64,000 bases of DNA from an uncultured bacterium (GCA_905214105.1 CAJMKK010000002.1:248001-312000); one strand, 5' to 3'. Positions 46,889-56,251 are shown, counted from the stretch's first letter. Notes: a model not told the origin generated them from the sequence alone. Numbers and translations are program-made.

Positions 46889-46898
46889 GTCTCCCACC

Positions 46899-47023
46899 GC
46901 AGGATCTGAGGGCTGACCTTCGCGGACGTCCTCGGACATGAAGGAACCCCCGCTGCGCACTACGTGCGGCGGGGGTTCCTTCGTCCTGCGGAGTGTCCGC
47001 GAAGGTTGGCCCTCAGATCCTGC
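46899..47023. repeat. Long inverted repeat containing the nifJ terminator
   Basis: The outer arms (46899-46928 and about 46995-47023) are nearly complementary. The inner stem AAGGAACCCCCGC (46941-46953) pairs perfectly with 46969-46981. The whole 125-base region can fold into one long hairpin just after nifJ. The inner part is a good terminator, though the T-tract is short. Confidence 0.8.
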
Positions 47024-47073
47024 TACGACTACGTCCTCGGATTGTGGGGCTGAATGAAGGACGTGGTTGGCGG

Positions 47074-47300
47074 GGCCTTTTGTCCCGGTCGCTGTTTCGC
47101 GGCTTTGCCGCGAAACCACGCGCCACTTTGGGCATGGAGGGCTAGCTGATTGTGGCCTTCTGCTGTCCCAGTGATGTTTCGCGCTTTGCGCGAAACATCG
47201 CAGCACTTTGGGCATAGTGGGGGAGTTGGTTGTCGCCGCCTTCTATCCCCTTGCTGTTTCGCGCCTTTGGCGCGAAAGGCGCAGTACTTTGGGCGTGGGG
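47074..47300. repeat. Three tandem hairpin units
   Basis: Three related units each hold a hairpin GTTTCGCG-loop-CGCGAAA (47093-47115, 47175-47195, 47254-47276; spacing 82 and 79) followed about 10 bases later by ACTTTGGGC. Unit boundaries (CCTT-T/C-TGTCCC) also match. No ORF is supported. They lie between nifJ and the convergent DUF4143 gene. Confidence 0.75.
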
Positions 47301-47323
47301 GCTGGCTTGCGGACCCAGATGGC

Positions 47324-48685
47324 CTAGAGGGATATGGGCGCAAACGAGAAATCGTTGTTGGGGTCGTCCTTTTCCATAAACTCATCGAGACAGAATGTCA
47401 TATAGATTGGAACGTAAAGGATCTTGCCCTCTTTGCAAAGGTTTTCGTGGCTCAGCACAACGGCCTCGGGAATTTTGTACTCGCCCACACTCATCAAACG
47501 GTCGAGGGCTGCATGTGCTCGAACCTTCTTGCCCGATTTGACCTCGATTGGGACAACGTGCCCGCGGGTGCCTTCGATCACAAAGTCAACTTCGCCGACC
47601 TCGCGTGTCTGGTAGTACCATGCATCAGTTCCAAGGGCGACAAGCTCCTGCGCGACCACGTTCTCATAGAGACCGCCGAGGTTGGGGGTTTTCATATCAA
47701 GGTAGACGGCGCGTGCCGTGCTGCCGGGATACCGTGATGCGAGCATGCCTGTATCAGACTCGTATAGCTTAAAGGCGGTCGCCTTCTCTGTCCTCTTAAG
47801 AGGACTCCGGGCCTCCGTCACCTGGGCGACCATCAAACCGACGCCCGCGTTCACCAGCCATAGGAAATCCTGCTCGTATTTTTGAAGGCGAGCCCCCTCG
47901 CCCAGGGATGAAACAACAAAGCGATGGGACTCCGCCTCAAGCTGAACGGGAATTTGTTCGAAAATCGCGCGAACGTTAAACGCTCGAGTCGATGCATATT
48001 TAGAGATATCACTTTTGTACTGATCGACCAGCTGAATTTGAAGCTCACGCGTCCTCACGAGTGAATAACCCGAATCGATATAGTTCTGTACGACCTCCGG
48101 CATGCCGCCGCAAACGATATAAGCTCTAAAGTTTTTGAGCATCGCCTCATGAATATAGTTTTCGACGGGACGCCTCTCGACAAGGCAGCTGCGGATGTCT
48201 GCAAGCACATTCTCGCTGATGCTGTTTGCCCAACAAAACTCTTCAAAATCCATTGGCCGCATAACAATGTGCTCGACATACCCCACCGGGAAAGAAGAGA
48301 TCCCCTTAAACTCAGTCCCAAGCATAGACCCCGAGAAGACATAGCTAAAGCGCCCGTCCTCGACCAACGCCTTCATGAGCGTGACGATCTGCGGATACTC
48401 CTGTATTTCATCGACAAAGATAAGCGTATCTCCCTCAACAAGCGGTGCATCCGCAAGAAGGGCAACGCGGTTGATAAAGTCAACGGCGTTCTTAGCGCCA
48501 ATGAGCACATCTCTTGCCTCGGCATCGAGCAGCAAATTGGCCTCAAAATACGACGCGTAGTTGTCTTTACCAAACGCGCGAATCGCATAGCTCTTGCCAA
48601 TTTGACGCGCACCGGTAACAAGCAACGCTTTATTGGAGTTGTTCTTCCAGCTCAAAAGCCTGTCAGTGACCTTACGGCGTAGCAT
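47324..48685 (-). CDS. ATP-binding protein with DUF4143 domain
   Basis: The 453-aa protein has an N-terminal AAA-type ATPase (about 1-200) with Walker A GARQIGKS (near 23-30) and Walker B TLIFVDEIQEY, and a C-terminal DUF4143 region whose end (EVGEVDFVIEG, then VVPIEVKSGKK) has a PD-(D/E)xK nuclease-like look (D, E and K in order). Members are common and uncharacterised, often in variable regions. The ATG at 48685 was chosen because conserved sequence (LRRKVTDRLLSW) starts there and GAGG precedes it. Three 34-bp spaced direct repeats lie immediately upstream and may regulate it. Confidence 0.9.
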   Translation of the reverse strand: MLRRKVTDRLLSWKNNSNKALLVTGARQIGKSYAIRAFGKDNYASYFEANLLLDAEARDVLIGAKNAVDFINRVALLADAPLVEGDTLIFVDEIQEYPQIVTLMKALVEDGRFSYVFSGSMLGTEFKGISSFPVGYVEHIVMRPMDFEEFCWANSISENVLADIRSCLVERRPVENYIHEAMLKNFRAYIVCGGMPEVVQNYIDSGYSLVRTRELQIQLVDQYKSDISKYASTRAFNVRAIFEQIPVQLEAESHRFVVSSLGEGARLQKYEQDFLWLVNAGVGLMVAQVTEARSPLKRTEKATAFKLYESDTGMLASRYPGSTARAVYLDMKTPNLGGLYENVVAQELVALGTDAWYYQTREVGEVDFVIEGTRGHVVPIEVKSGKKVRAHAALDRLMSVGEYKIPEAVVLSHENLCKEGKILYVPIYMTFCLDEFMEKDDPNNDFSFAPISL

Positions 48686-48700
48686 AAAACCCCTCAATGA

Positions 48701-48780
48701 CAAAAATTGGCAAATAGATTTGCCCCTAATCATACAAAAATTGGCAAATAGATTTGACCCAAATCGTACAAAAATTGGCA
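48701..48780. repeat. Three direct repeats, 34-bp period
   Basis: CAAAAATTGGCAAATAGATT begins at 48701 and 48735, and CAAAAATTGGCAGATAG at 48769, exactly 34 bases apart. They lie in the promoter region of the DUF4143 gene (minus strand). The array is too short and its gaps too small for a CRISPR. Regulator binding is the simplest reading. Confidence 0.8.
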
Positions 48781-49344
48781 GATAGCAAAGATTCGCTTAG
48801 GTCCCAGAGCCATCGAGCCGGCGCGGTGCCATGCAAAAAGACTGGGGACGCCGCTGATGTTCTCGATTGCCTGGGCGCGCAGGAGCGAGAGGGCGTCGAC
48901 GGCGTTCATGCAATACCCGACGGTAAAGTTCTATACTGCAAACTCACAGTCGCTTGCCGCAAAGTGAAGCGCGATTGGCTATCCCTTTTGTTGGATGAAA
49001 AGCCCCGTGTTATTGCAGGGGTGCATACTTGTCTTGCAAGTGCATAGAATCTCGTATAGTGCGAGTAAATAATTGCAGTGTCCGTTATGTGTTTAGCAAA
49101 GATATAGTTTGCATAATCCAGCCTAATCTCTGCTCTAATTAAATAAAGTCGCACGTAGATGACGTAAACATGCGTGAGCTGGGATTCCTTACGCTGAGCG
49201 GGTAAAAACGACCGTTCACCGTTCAACTGTTTTCAAAATGAATAAAATGAGCGATAAAGAGAATATAAACCTTAATAAACTCGCGTATCGCACGGACGCG
49301 GGTTATTAATGGGTTGTAGGCCTTTTACAGAAAGGATTCCAGCA
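48781..49344. other. Intergenic region before carbamate kinase
   Basis: No confident gene. On the minus strand, 48785-48909 reads as an open frame starting MNAVDALSLLRAQAIENISG; this may be a remnant of a lost gene, without a clear ribosome site. The last 250 bases are A+T-rich and probably hold the arcC promoter; an AGAAAGGA site precedes the arcC start. Confidence 0.4.
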
Positions 49345-50307
49345 ATGTCTAAGCCTCTTGGCAAGCCCGATCGTATTGTCGTCGCCCTCGGCGGCAACGC
49401 CCTCGGCAACAACCCCGTCGAGCAGATCGAGGCCGTGAGCAACACCGCCCACGCGCTCCTCGGCCTCATCGAGCAGGGCAACGAGATCATCATCACCCAC
49501 GGCAACGGCCCGCAGGTCGGCATGATCCAGAACGCCTTCGCCGCTGCCCACGACGCCATCGGCACCCCCGAGATGCCGCTGCCCGAGTGCGGCGCCATGT
49601 CCCAGGGCTACATCGGCTACCACCTGCAGCAGGGCATCGGCCGCGAGATGCACAAGCGCTATAAGCGTTGGCACGCCGCCACCGTCGTCACCCAGATCGA
49701 GTGCGACCCGGACGATCCCGCGTTCAAGAACCCGACCAAGCCGATCGGCCCCTTCTACACCGAGGAGCAGGCCAAGGAGTTCATGGCCGAGGACCCCTCC
49801 AAGGTCTTCGTCGAGGATTCCGGCCGCGGCTGGCGTCGCGTCGTCGCCTCCCCCGATCCCAAGAAGATCGTCGAGGCTGACTCCATCCTCAACCTGCTCG
49901 ACAACGAGTTCATCGTCATCGCCTGCGGTGGCGGCGGCATCCCCGTCGTCCGCGACTACGAGAACAAGGGCTGCTACAAGGGCGTTCCCGCCGTTATCGA
50001 CAAGGATCTGGGCGGCGAGCTGCTGGCCGAGGACTGCGACGCCGACGTCCTGTTCCTGCTGACCGCCGTTGAGCATGTCGCCATCAACTTTGGCAAGCCC
50101 AACCAGGAGGAGCTCGAGGACCTCACCGCCGACGAGGCCGAGCGCCTGGCCGACGAGGGCCAGTTCGGCAAGGGTTCCATGGAGCCCAAGGTCCGCGCCG
50201 CCATCAAGTTCGCCCGCTCCCGCAAGGGCCGCACCTGCATCATCGGCGCCCTGGACAAGGCCGCCGAGACCATGGCCGGCCTCTCCGGCACCCGCATCCA
50301 CGAGTAG
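49345..50307 (+). CDS. arcC: Carbamate kinase
   Basis: The enzyme makes ATP from carbamoyl phosphate and ADP, the last step of arginine deiminase, agmatine or ureide fermentation. The 320-aa protein has the amino-acid-kinase motifs VALGGNALGNNP near the start, ITHGNGPQVGMIQNAF near 50-65, the carbamate-kinase lid region (FYTEEQAKEF) and ACGGGGIPVV near 195. AAAGGA precedes the ATG at 49345. No deiminase or carbamoyltransferase is adjacent, so its carbamoyl phosphate must come from genes elsewhere. A strong terminator follows, so it is transcribed alone. Confidence 0.96.
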   Translation: MSKPLGKPDRIVVALGGNALGNNPVEQIEAVSNTAHALLGLIEQGNEIIITHGNGPQVGMIQNAFAAAHDAIGTPEMPLPECGAMSQGYIGYHLQQGIGREMHKRYKRWHAATVVTQIECDPDDPAFKNPTKPIGPFYTEEQAKEFMAEDPSKVFVEDSGRGWRRVVASPDPKKIVEADSILNLLDNEFIVIACGGGGIPVVRDYENKGCYKGVPAVIDKDLGGELLAEDCDADVLFLLTAVEHVAINFGKPNQEELEDLTADEAERLADEGQFGKGSMEPKVRAAIKFARSRKGRTCIIGALDKAAETMAGLSGTRIHE

Positions 50308-50372
50308 CCCCTACTCCGTTGCCTCTCCCGTGGGCGCCAGGCAAGACGCCCACAAACTAGCCTCTCTTCACG

Positions 50373-50405
50373 AGCCCCGCAGTCCGCTCCGGCTGCGGGG
50401 CTTTT
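50373..50405 (+). terminator. Terminator of arcC
   Basis: AGCCCCGCAG (50373-50382) pairs with CTGCGGGGCT (50393-50402), followed by TTT. Confidence 0.9.
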
Positions 50406-50415
50406 GCTGTTCACC

Positions 50416-50502
50416 TAGTCATTGGGGACGTTCTTAAATTACTAGTCAAACAAGAGCGTCCCCAATGACCACTCATTTAAGTCTGTCCCCAATGACTAGT
50501 AG
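50416..50502. repeat. GACGTTCTT palindromic repeat, compound copy
   Basis: TAGTCATTGGGGACG-TTCTT at 50416-50435 is inverted at 50452-50471, and a third partial unit GTCCCCAATGACTAG follows at 50485-50499. The sequence family is that of 6284-6339. The last unit overlaps the stop codon of the peptidase gene on the other strand. Confidence 0.75.
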
Positions 50503-51493
50503 TAGGCCCACATGGCTTCGACTTCGTTGAGGACCTCCACCACGCCCCAGCGGCGGGCGCTGCGGCTGGCCGAGTTGGGGTCGTAGACGCCAATCTGGTT
50601 GGCATCGTCGATGCCGTAGAGCACGATGTAGTGGCCTACGTTGGTAAACGTACCGGGGCGCACTGCGGCGATGACGGGCACACCCGAGCGAAGTGCTTGG
50701 GTAATCGATTCGCGATTGTTATAGAGCTGTGTTCCGTTGAGCCCCAGCTGCCACGCACCGCCTGTCATAAACGACCACTCGGTGGCACCGGTGGGGGCGT
50801 AGTTGCCGGCTTCGGCCAGTGCGCATCGACCGGCGTCTTATCGGTATGGCCTGTCTTAAAGATATAGACCATGGTGAGGCAAGTGGGACCGCAAGCGTTT
50901 TCGCGAATAGTGCCACCGGCATAGGGCAGCTCCGACCATGCGGGGTCAATTTGGTAAATGTGGGGCATGGTGCCGGCCTGCCACTGCGAGCGTGGGGTCG
51001 AGAACGCAAAGGAGTAACCGGGTGCGACGGGAGCTTTAAGCAGCTTGTCCTCGGCAGTGGGCTCGAGACCGGCTGATCCGTGAGAGATACAGGATCCCAA
51101 AAACACAAAGACGAGGCAGGCGGCGATGGAGCAAAACGCAAGGCGTAGGCGGCGGGCCGGAAGCGCGTGACTTGTGGTGTGCGACGCGGGGCGAGGGGCG
51201 GAATTGCCGCGATCGCGTTGAGGTCGCGAAAAGGAGCGCTTAACGTAGTGGTCGGTCTTACGGCGATCGTAGCGGCGTGGCTGCGATGTGTCGGTCTGGC
51301 GTTGGCGTGTGCTCGTACTTATGCGGTCTGACTGCTGCACGGTACGGCTTTGTTGCCGCGAAGAAGCCCCGAGCTGCTCTTGGGGGCGCTGCGGGTTGTC
51401 GTTGTCGGAGGTGCTTCTGGGCGTTGGCGTGGTGCGGCCGGCAAGGCGCACGCTTTGTGGCCGTTGGTCGCCGTCATTGTATCCGTATGCCAT
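50496..51493 (-). pseudogene. C39-like cysteine peptidase gene, frameshifted
   Basis: The N-terminal frame (start ATG 51493, AAGGTG upstream) encodes a basic, Arg/Gln/Ser-rich cytosolic part, one membrane helix near 118-138 and the beginning of a papain-like fold with the catalytic NACGPTCL. The rest, with the catalytic histidine in NVGHYIVLYGI and YDPN, is in another frame from about 50824. The two join if two bases are removed at the GCGC run 50821-50824, giving PVDALAEAGNYAPTGATEW. The total length is not a multiple of three, in agreement. It may be a true mutation, a phase-variable state or a sequence error. The protein would cleave peptides or cell-wall peptides outside the cell. Confidence 0.8.
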
Positions 51494-51848
51494 TCGAATC
51501 ACCTTGCCTCGTGTGTAACTTGTCTATCCTACATAAAAAGATGCACGACACATGGGTATGTGCGCCAAAAGCCTGACAAATGGTATGAACGTTGCCGCGC
51601 CGCGCGCCAAGCGTCACGGCAACAGGTATTCAAAAGCAGACAAGATGAAAGCGTCCAGGACGAATGACGTCTCCCGCCGTTCGTCCCAAAAACGGTGCCG
51701 CTCGTTTTGTAGTTCTGCCTTCGGTCGAGCTGCGAGCGGCGCTGCTGCGCCAAGGCCGTATCTTAAAGCCATGGAATAAAAGCGCGCGGCAAAACGGACC
51801 GCGCAAGGGGTGACGCCAAGGGGCGTCAAAAAGGAAAGGAGGGGAACA

Positions 51849-53300
51849 ATGGCGGACAAGAACGCAGAAGTTGCAGTCGAGGGTAACGGTGGCATGAAGA
51901 AAACGCTCTCGCTCTGGAACTTCTTCACCATCGGTTTCGGTGCCATCATCGGAACTGGCTGGGTTCTGCAGGTCGGCGACTGGATGGTCGTGGGCGGCGG
52001 TCCCGTTCCCGCTATGATCGCATTCCTCTTGGGTGCAATCTTTCTCGTGCCCGTCGGAGCTGTTTTCGGTGAGCTCACGGCTGCTATCCCCATCTCGGGC
52101 GGCATCGTCGAGTATGTCGATCGTAGCTTTGGCCGTACGCTGAGCTATATCACCGGTTGGCTCCTGGCCCTGGGCAACGGCATCCTGTGCCCGTGGGAGG
52201 CAATCGCTATCTCGACCCTCGTGTCCGAGATGTTCGGCAGCCTGCCCGGTCTTGAGTGGCTGCGTGCCGTCAAGCTCTATACCATCCTGGGCGCCGACGT
52301 TTACCTGTTCCCGACGCTGATCGCGCTCGGCTTTGCAGTCTACGTCATCTTCCTCAACTTCCGCGGTGCCAGCTCTGCCGCCAAGCTCCAGGCCTTCCTG
52401 ACCAAGGCCCTGCTCTGCGGCATGCTGCTTGCCATGGGCGTCTCGCTGTTCACCGGTTCGCCGGAACACGCCATGCCCGTGTTCTCCCAGGTCACCGGTG
52501 CTGGCGGCGGCAAGCCCGCTACCGAGGGCACCAGCCTGTTCGCCGGCATCGTGTCGGTCCTGGTTCTGACCCCGTTCTTCTACGCCGGCTTCGACACCAT
52601 TCCTCAGCAGGCTGAGGAAGCAGCCGAGGGCCTCAACTGGAACAAGTTCGGCAAGATCATCTCCCTGGCCCTGCTGGCCGCAGGCGGCTTCTACATGGTC
52701 TGCATCTACTCGTTCGGCACCATCCTCGACTGGCATGAGTTTGTTAAGAGCCCGGTTCCCGCGCTTGCCTGCCTCAAGGGCATCAACATGCTTCTGTACC
52801 TGGCCATGCTCGTCATCGCCACGCTTGGACCCATGGGCCCGATGAACTCCTTCTACGGCGCCACGAGCCGCATCATGCTCGCCATGGGCCGAAAGGGCCA
52901 GCTGCCCGAGAAGTTCGCCGAGGTCGATCCCAAGTCCGGCGCTCCCAAGCTCGCCTGCGTCGTTCTGGGCGTCATCACCGTCGTCGGTCCGTTCCTGGGC
53001 AAGAACATGCTCATCCCTCTGACCAACGTGTCGGCTCTCGCCTTCATCTTCTCCTGCGGCATGGTCGCCCTCGCTTGCCTGCGCATGCGCTTCACCGAGC
53101 CCGACCTGCCTCGTCCCTACGAGGTGCCCGGCGGCAAGTTTGGCATCAGCCTCGCTGTCGCTGCCTGCGCCGTCATCATCGGCCTGCTCGTGGTCCCGTT
53201 CTCTCCCGCCTCCCTCAACATGGTGGAGTGGAGCATCGTGATCGGCTGGCTGGCCGTTGGCCTGGCCCTCATGGCCTTCACCAATTCCCGCAAAAAATAA
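51849..53300 (+). CDS. APC-family amino acid permease
   Basis: This 483-aa transporter has about twelve hydrophobic helices and the amino acid-polyamine-organocation features: the first helix FFTIGFGAIIGTGWVLQVGD with its unwound GAIIGTGW, and a conserved GELTAAIPISGGIVEY in helix 2. AAAGGAGG lies 6-13 bases before the ATG at 51849. An amidohydrolase follows 131 bases after it, and a LytS/LytTR pair after that, so the module may import and degrade an amino-acid-like or ureido compound. Substrate unknown. Confidence 0.92.
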   Translation: MADKNAEVAVEGNGGMKKTLSLWNFFTIGFGAIIGTGWVLQVGDWMVVGGGPVPAMIAFLLGAIFLVPVGAVFGELTAAIPISGGIVEYVDRSFGRTLSYITGWLLALGNGILCPWEAIAISTLVSEMFGSLPGLEWLRAVKLYTILGADVYLFPTLIALGFAVYVIFLNFRGASSAAKLQAFLTKALLCGMLLAMGVSLFTGSPEHAMPVFSQVTGAGGGKPATEGTSLFAGIVSVLVLTPFFYAGFDTIPQQAEEAAEGLNWNKFGKIISLALLAAGGFYMVCIYSFGTILDWHEFVKSPVPALACLKGINMLLYLAMLVIATLGPMGPMNSFYGATSRIMLAMGRKGQLPEKFAEVDPKSGAPKLACVVLGVITVVGPFLGKNMLIPLTNVSALAFIFSCGMVALACLRMRFTEPDLPRPYEVPGGKFGISLAVAACAVIIGLLVVPFSPASLNMVEWSIVIGWLAVGLALMAFTNSRKK

Positions 53301-53320
53301 CGCCTAGCCGGGGCGGATCG

Positions 53321-53349
53321 GGTGCGCGGACCCCTCTCTTCCGCGCACC
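53321..53349 (+). terminator. Hairpin after the APC permease
   Basis: GGTGCGCGG (53321-53329) pairs with CCGCGCACC (53341-53349) around an 11-nt loop, 20 bases after the stop. There is no T-tract; it may be a partial terminator or an mRNA-stabilising structure within the permease-amidohydrolase unit. Confidence 0.5.
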
Positions 53350-53431
53350 GAACCCGGCACCACTTGGGTAGCTTTGTGAGGCCATAACCCAACATGGCCT
53401 CGCCCACTATATGGATCCATAAGGAGGAACC

Positions 53432-54709
53432 ATGTCCACTAAGTATGCAATCGTTGGCGGCAAGCTCATCGACGGCACCGGTGCCGAGCCGGTCGAGAAC
53501 TCCCTCGTTCTCGTCGACGATAACGGCAAGATCGAGTATGCCGGTGTCATGCAGGACCTTCCCGAGGGCGTTGAGGTTATCGACGCCGCCGGCAAGACCG
53601 TCCTTCCCGGCCTGATCGACACCCACCTGCACTTCTCGGGCAACCTGACCGACGATGACACCGATTGGGTCATGCAGCCGCTCCTCGAGAAGCAGGCCGT
53701 CGCCGTCAAGCAGGCCTACGACTGCCTCACCCACGGCCTCACCACCGTCTGCGAGATCGGCCGCTTTGGCATCCAGATTCGCGACTGCATCGACAAGGGC
53801 GTCTTCAAGGGCCCGCGCGTCCTGGCCACCGGACTCGGCTTCTGCCGTGTTGCCGGCCACGGTGACTCCCACCACTGCAGCCAGGAGCTCAACAAGGAAT
53901 CGCATCCCTGGGGCGACCAGGTCGACGGTCCTTGGGATCTGCGCAAGGCCGTCCGTCGTCGCCTGCGCGAGAACCCCGATGCCATCAAGATCTGGGCTAC
54001 CGGTGGCGGCATCTGGCGCTGGGACTCCGGTCGCGACCAGCACTATTGCTCCGAGGAGATCCAGGCCGTGGTCGAAGAGGCAAAGATGGTCGGCATCCCC
54101 GTGTGGAGCCACTGCTACAACAACCACGCCGCTGCCTACGATTCCGTTCGCTTTGGCTGCGAGCAGCTGATCCACGGCTTCGATATCGATGAGCGCACCA
54201 TGGACCTCATGGCCGAGCAGGGCACCTTCTTCACCCCGACGATTGCCTTCCTGCCCACCTGGTACGCCACCTATCCGCCCGTCTACGTCCCCGAGCTGCA
54301 CGACAAGTACGAGGGCACCCTGGTCGAGAAGGAGCTGCAGCGCAACTACGACTGCCTGCGCGAGGCCAAGAAGCGCGGCGTCGTCATGACGATCGGCTCC
54401 GACTCCTTCTCCTTCGTCACCCCGTACGGCACCTGCTCCATCGAGGAGATGTACGAGTTTGTCGACAAGATCGGCTTCACCCCGGTCGAGACCATCACCT
54501 GCGCCACCCTCAACGGTGCCAAGATGTGCCACATCGAGGACGAGACCGGTTCCATCGAGGCCGGCAAGTGCGCCGACCTGCTGGTCGTCAACGGTGACGT
54601 CGCCGCCGACATCCACGTGCTCAACACCGACAACATGGACGTCATCATGAAGGACGGCTGGATCGTCGAGGCTGGCACCTTTGGCGAGGCCAACAAATAC
54701 AGCGCCTAA
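53432..54709 (+). CDS. Metal-dependent amidohydrolase
   Basis: The 425-aa protein belongs to the amidohydrolase superfamily, closest in style to imidazolonepropionase/Xaa-Pro or Xaa-Arg dipeptidase groups. Metal-site features are DTHLHF (near 63-68), a lysine in AIKIWATGG that could be carbamylated, histidines in WSHCYNNH and LIHGFD, and the aspartate in GSDSF. AAGGAGG precedes the ATG. Codons are strongly optimised, like nifJ and arcC, so it is probably highly expressed. With the upstream APC permease it suggests use of a cyclic amide, dipeptide or ureide. The exact substrate cannot be read from the sequence. Confidence 0.9.
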   Translation: MSTKYAIVGGKLIDGTGAEPVENSLVLVDDNGKIEYAGVMQDLPEGVEVIDAAGKTVLPGLIDTHLHFSGNLTDDDTDWVMQPLLEKQAVAVKQAYDCLTHGLTTVCEIGRFGIQIRDCIDKGVFKGPRVLATGLGFCRVAGHGDSHHCSQELNKESHPWGDQVDGPWDLRKAVRRRLRENPDAIKIWATGGGIWRWDSGRDQHYCSEEIQAVVEEAKMVGIPVWSHCYNNHAAAYDSVRFGCEQLIHGFDIDERTMDLMAEQGTFFTPTIAFLPTWYATYPPVYVPELHDKYEGTLVEKELQRNYDCLREAKKRGVVMTIGSDSFSFVTPYGTCSIEEMYEFVDKIGFTPVETITCATLNGAKMCHIEDETGSIEAGKCADLLVVNGDVAADIHVLNTDNMDVIMKDGWIVEAGTFGEANKYSA

Positions 54710-54767
54710 GATACCGTTTGTCGATGGCTGGATGTAAAACACAGTTTTTGATTGCATAATGCAATGG

Positions 54768-54794
54768 AGAGGGTCGCTTGCGGCCCTCTTTATT
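54768..54794 (+). terminator. Leader hairpin before the first LytS-type kinase
   Basis: AGAGGGTCG (54768-54776) pairs with the 54781-54789 arm, followed by TTATT. A CATAAT -10-like hexamer lies at 54755-54760 within the palindrome TTGCATAATGCAA, so the hairpin is at the very start of the predicted transcript. Confidence 0.55.
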
Positions 54795-54827
54795 GCTATG
54801 GGGTGCGTCAGTAAGAAGGAGATGACG

Positions 54828-56213
54828 GTGGATCTCAATAGGCTGATTCTGGGCAAGAGCTACAACTCTACCAAGGTCTTTCGTACCGCTCAGCATGTGG
54901 TTCAAGCCATCTTGCTCGGTATTGTCGTTCCGCTGCTTATCCTGCTGCTCATCTGGGATCTAACCGATAATCCCAATCCTGTTCCGGCCGTTGTCGTCAT
55001 TGCCGGCTTGGTCATGCTGTGCTTCTTCTTCTCGTACGTCTTTGTCGTTCCCGATGACCTCACATCGAGCGCAACCGACCGCACGCTCGCCATCGCTTCA
55101 AAAATATTCGCCTACACGTCGCGCGGCCTTACGCCCGAAGCTGCCCTGGGCGCCTCTAAGATCATCCTGTCCGAAACTATCGCCTCTGCCATCTGCTTTA
55201 CCGACGGCAAGCAGGTGTTGGCAAGCTGGGGCGAGGACTCGGCAAAATGCCCCGCGGGCACCCCGGTGGTACTGCGGACTACGCTCAACGTGATCAACAG
55301 CGGTGAGCAAAGCGTTTTCTCGCGCGATGCCTCGACCGAGACAGGTGGCTACTTTCCGCGCCTGCGCGCCGGTATCGTCGCACCACTCACCGTGCGCGGG
55401 CATTGCGTGGGCACGCTCGAGCTGTATTATCCCCGTCTGAGCAGCATCGATATGCGCCAGACGGCGCTTGCCTCGGGCTTTGCCGACCTCATTTCCACGC
55501 AGCTTGCAAGCTTTGAGCTCGAGCGCCAGGACGAGCTTACGGCCCGCGTGGAGCTGCGCGCCTTGCAATCGCAGGTCGATCCTCATTTTCTATTCAATAC
55601 CATCAGCACCATCGTGTCGCTCGTACGTACCGAGCCGGACAAGGCCAGGTCGCTGCTGATCGACTTTTCCAATTACTACCGTCAGACGCTTTCTGATTCC
55701 GATACCCTCACAACGCTCGAGCACGAGGTGGAACAGGGCACTCGCTATATCAATCTTATGCAGGCTCGTTATGGCGACGGCCGTCTGCGCGTCTCGGTCG
55801 ATATCGACTTTGAGGTGCGCGATTGCATGGTGCCGCCGTTTATCTTGCAGCCGTTGCTCGAAAACTGCATCAAGCACGCGCAGCGCGAGACCGAGCCGCT
55901 TTCTATTCATGTTAGGGCTTTCGAGACCGATGACGGTTTGGAGATCATCGTCGAGGACGACGGCATCGGTATGAGCGAAGAGGTCTGCGCGCATCTGTTT
56001 GAGCAACATCGCCGAGAGGAGCCCGAGAGCATTACCGCCGACGGCTCCGTCAAGCGAGGTTGCGGCCTGGCGCTCTTTAACGTGCTTCAGCGCATCCATT
56101 TCTTTTACGGAGAAGATTCCGGCATGCGCGTGAAGTCCCAGGAGGGCGTGGGAACGCAGGTCATCGTCGAGCTGAACGGCGAGCCGCATGAGCCGGCGCC
56201 GTTGACGGCGTAG
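54828..56213 (+). CDS. LytS-type sensor histidine kinase (first pair)
   Basis: The 461-aa kinase has two N-terminal membrane helices (about 22-43 and 50-72), a GAF-like sensor (about 95-235) and a LytS-type catalytic part: the His_kinase motif QSQVDPHFLFNTIS (phosphoacceptor His near 258), PPFILQPLLENCIKHA as N-box and VEDDGIGM as G-box. AAGGAG lies 6 bases before the GTG at 54828; the ATG at 54822 directly abuts that site and was rejected. Its response regulator follows 38 bases downstream. The signal is unknown; the permease and amidohydrolase just upstream are possible targets. Confidence 0.92.
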   Translation: MDLNRLILGKSYNSTKVFRTAQHVVQAILLGIVVPLLILLLIWDLTDNPNPVPAVVVIAGLVMLCFFFSYVFVVPDDLTSSATDRTLAIASKIFAYTSRGLTPEAALGASKIILSETIASAICFTDGKQVLASWGEDSAKCPAGTPVVLRTTLNVINSGEQSVFSRDASTETGGYFPRLRAGIVAPLTVRGHCVGTLELYYPRLSSIDMRQTALASGFADLISTQLASFELERQDELTARVELRALQSQVDPHFLFNTISTIVSLVRTEPDKARSLLIDFSNYYRQTLSDSDTLTTLEHEVEQGTRYINLMQARYGDGRLRVSVDIDFEVRDCMVPPFILQPLLENCIKHAQRETEPLSIHVRAFETDDGLEIIVEDDGIGMSEEVCAHLFEQHRREEPESITADGSVKRGCGLALFNVLQRIHFFYGEDSGMRVKSQEGVGTQVIVELNGEPHEPAPLTA

Positions 56214-56251
56214 CACGCGGTTGGATTGAGAGAAAAAGAGGGGAAGCACAT

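Noticed and set aside
48701..48780. Short CRISPR array
   Set aside because: Only three copies, gaps of about 12-14 bases that are not spacer-like, and no cas genes.
48906..49226. 106-codon minus-strand ORF before arcC
   Set aside because: It lies in the A+T-rich promoter region, has unusual composition, no ribosome site and no family features.
50496..51493. Leader peptidase of the radical SAM peptide locus
   Set aside because: A C39-like fold is present, but it is 9 kb away, frameshifted and separated by housekeeping genes.
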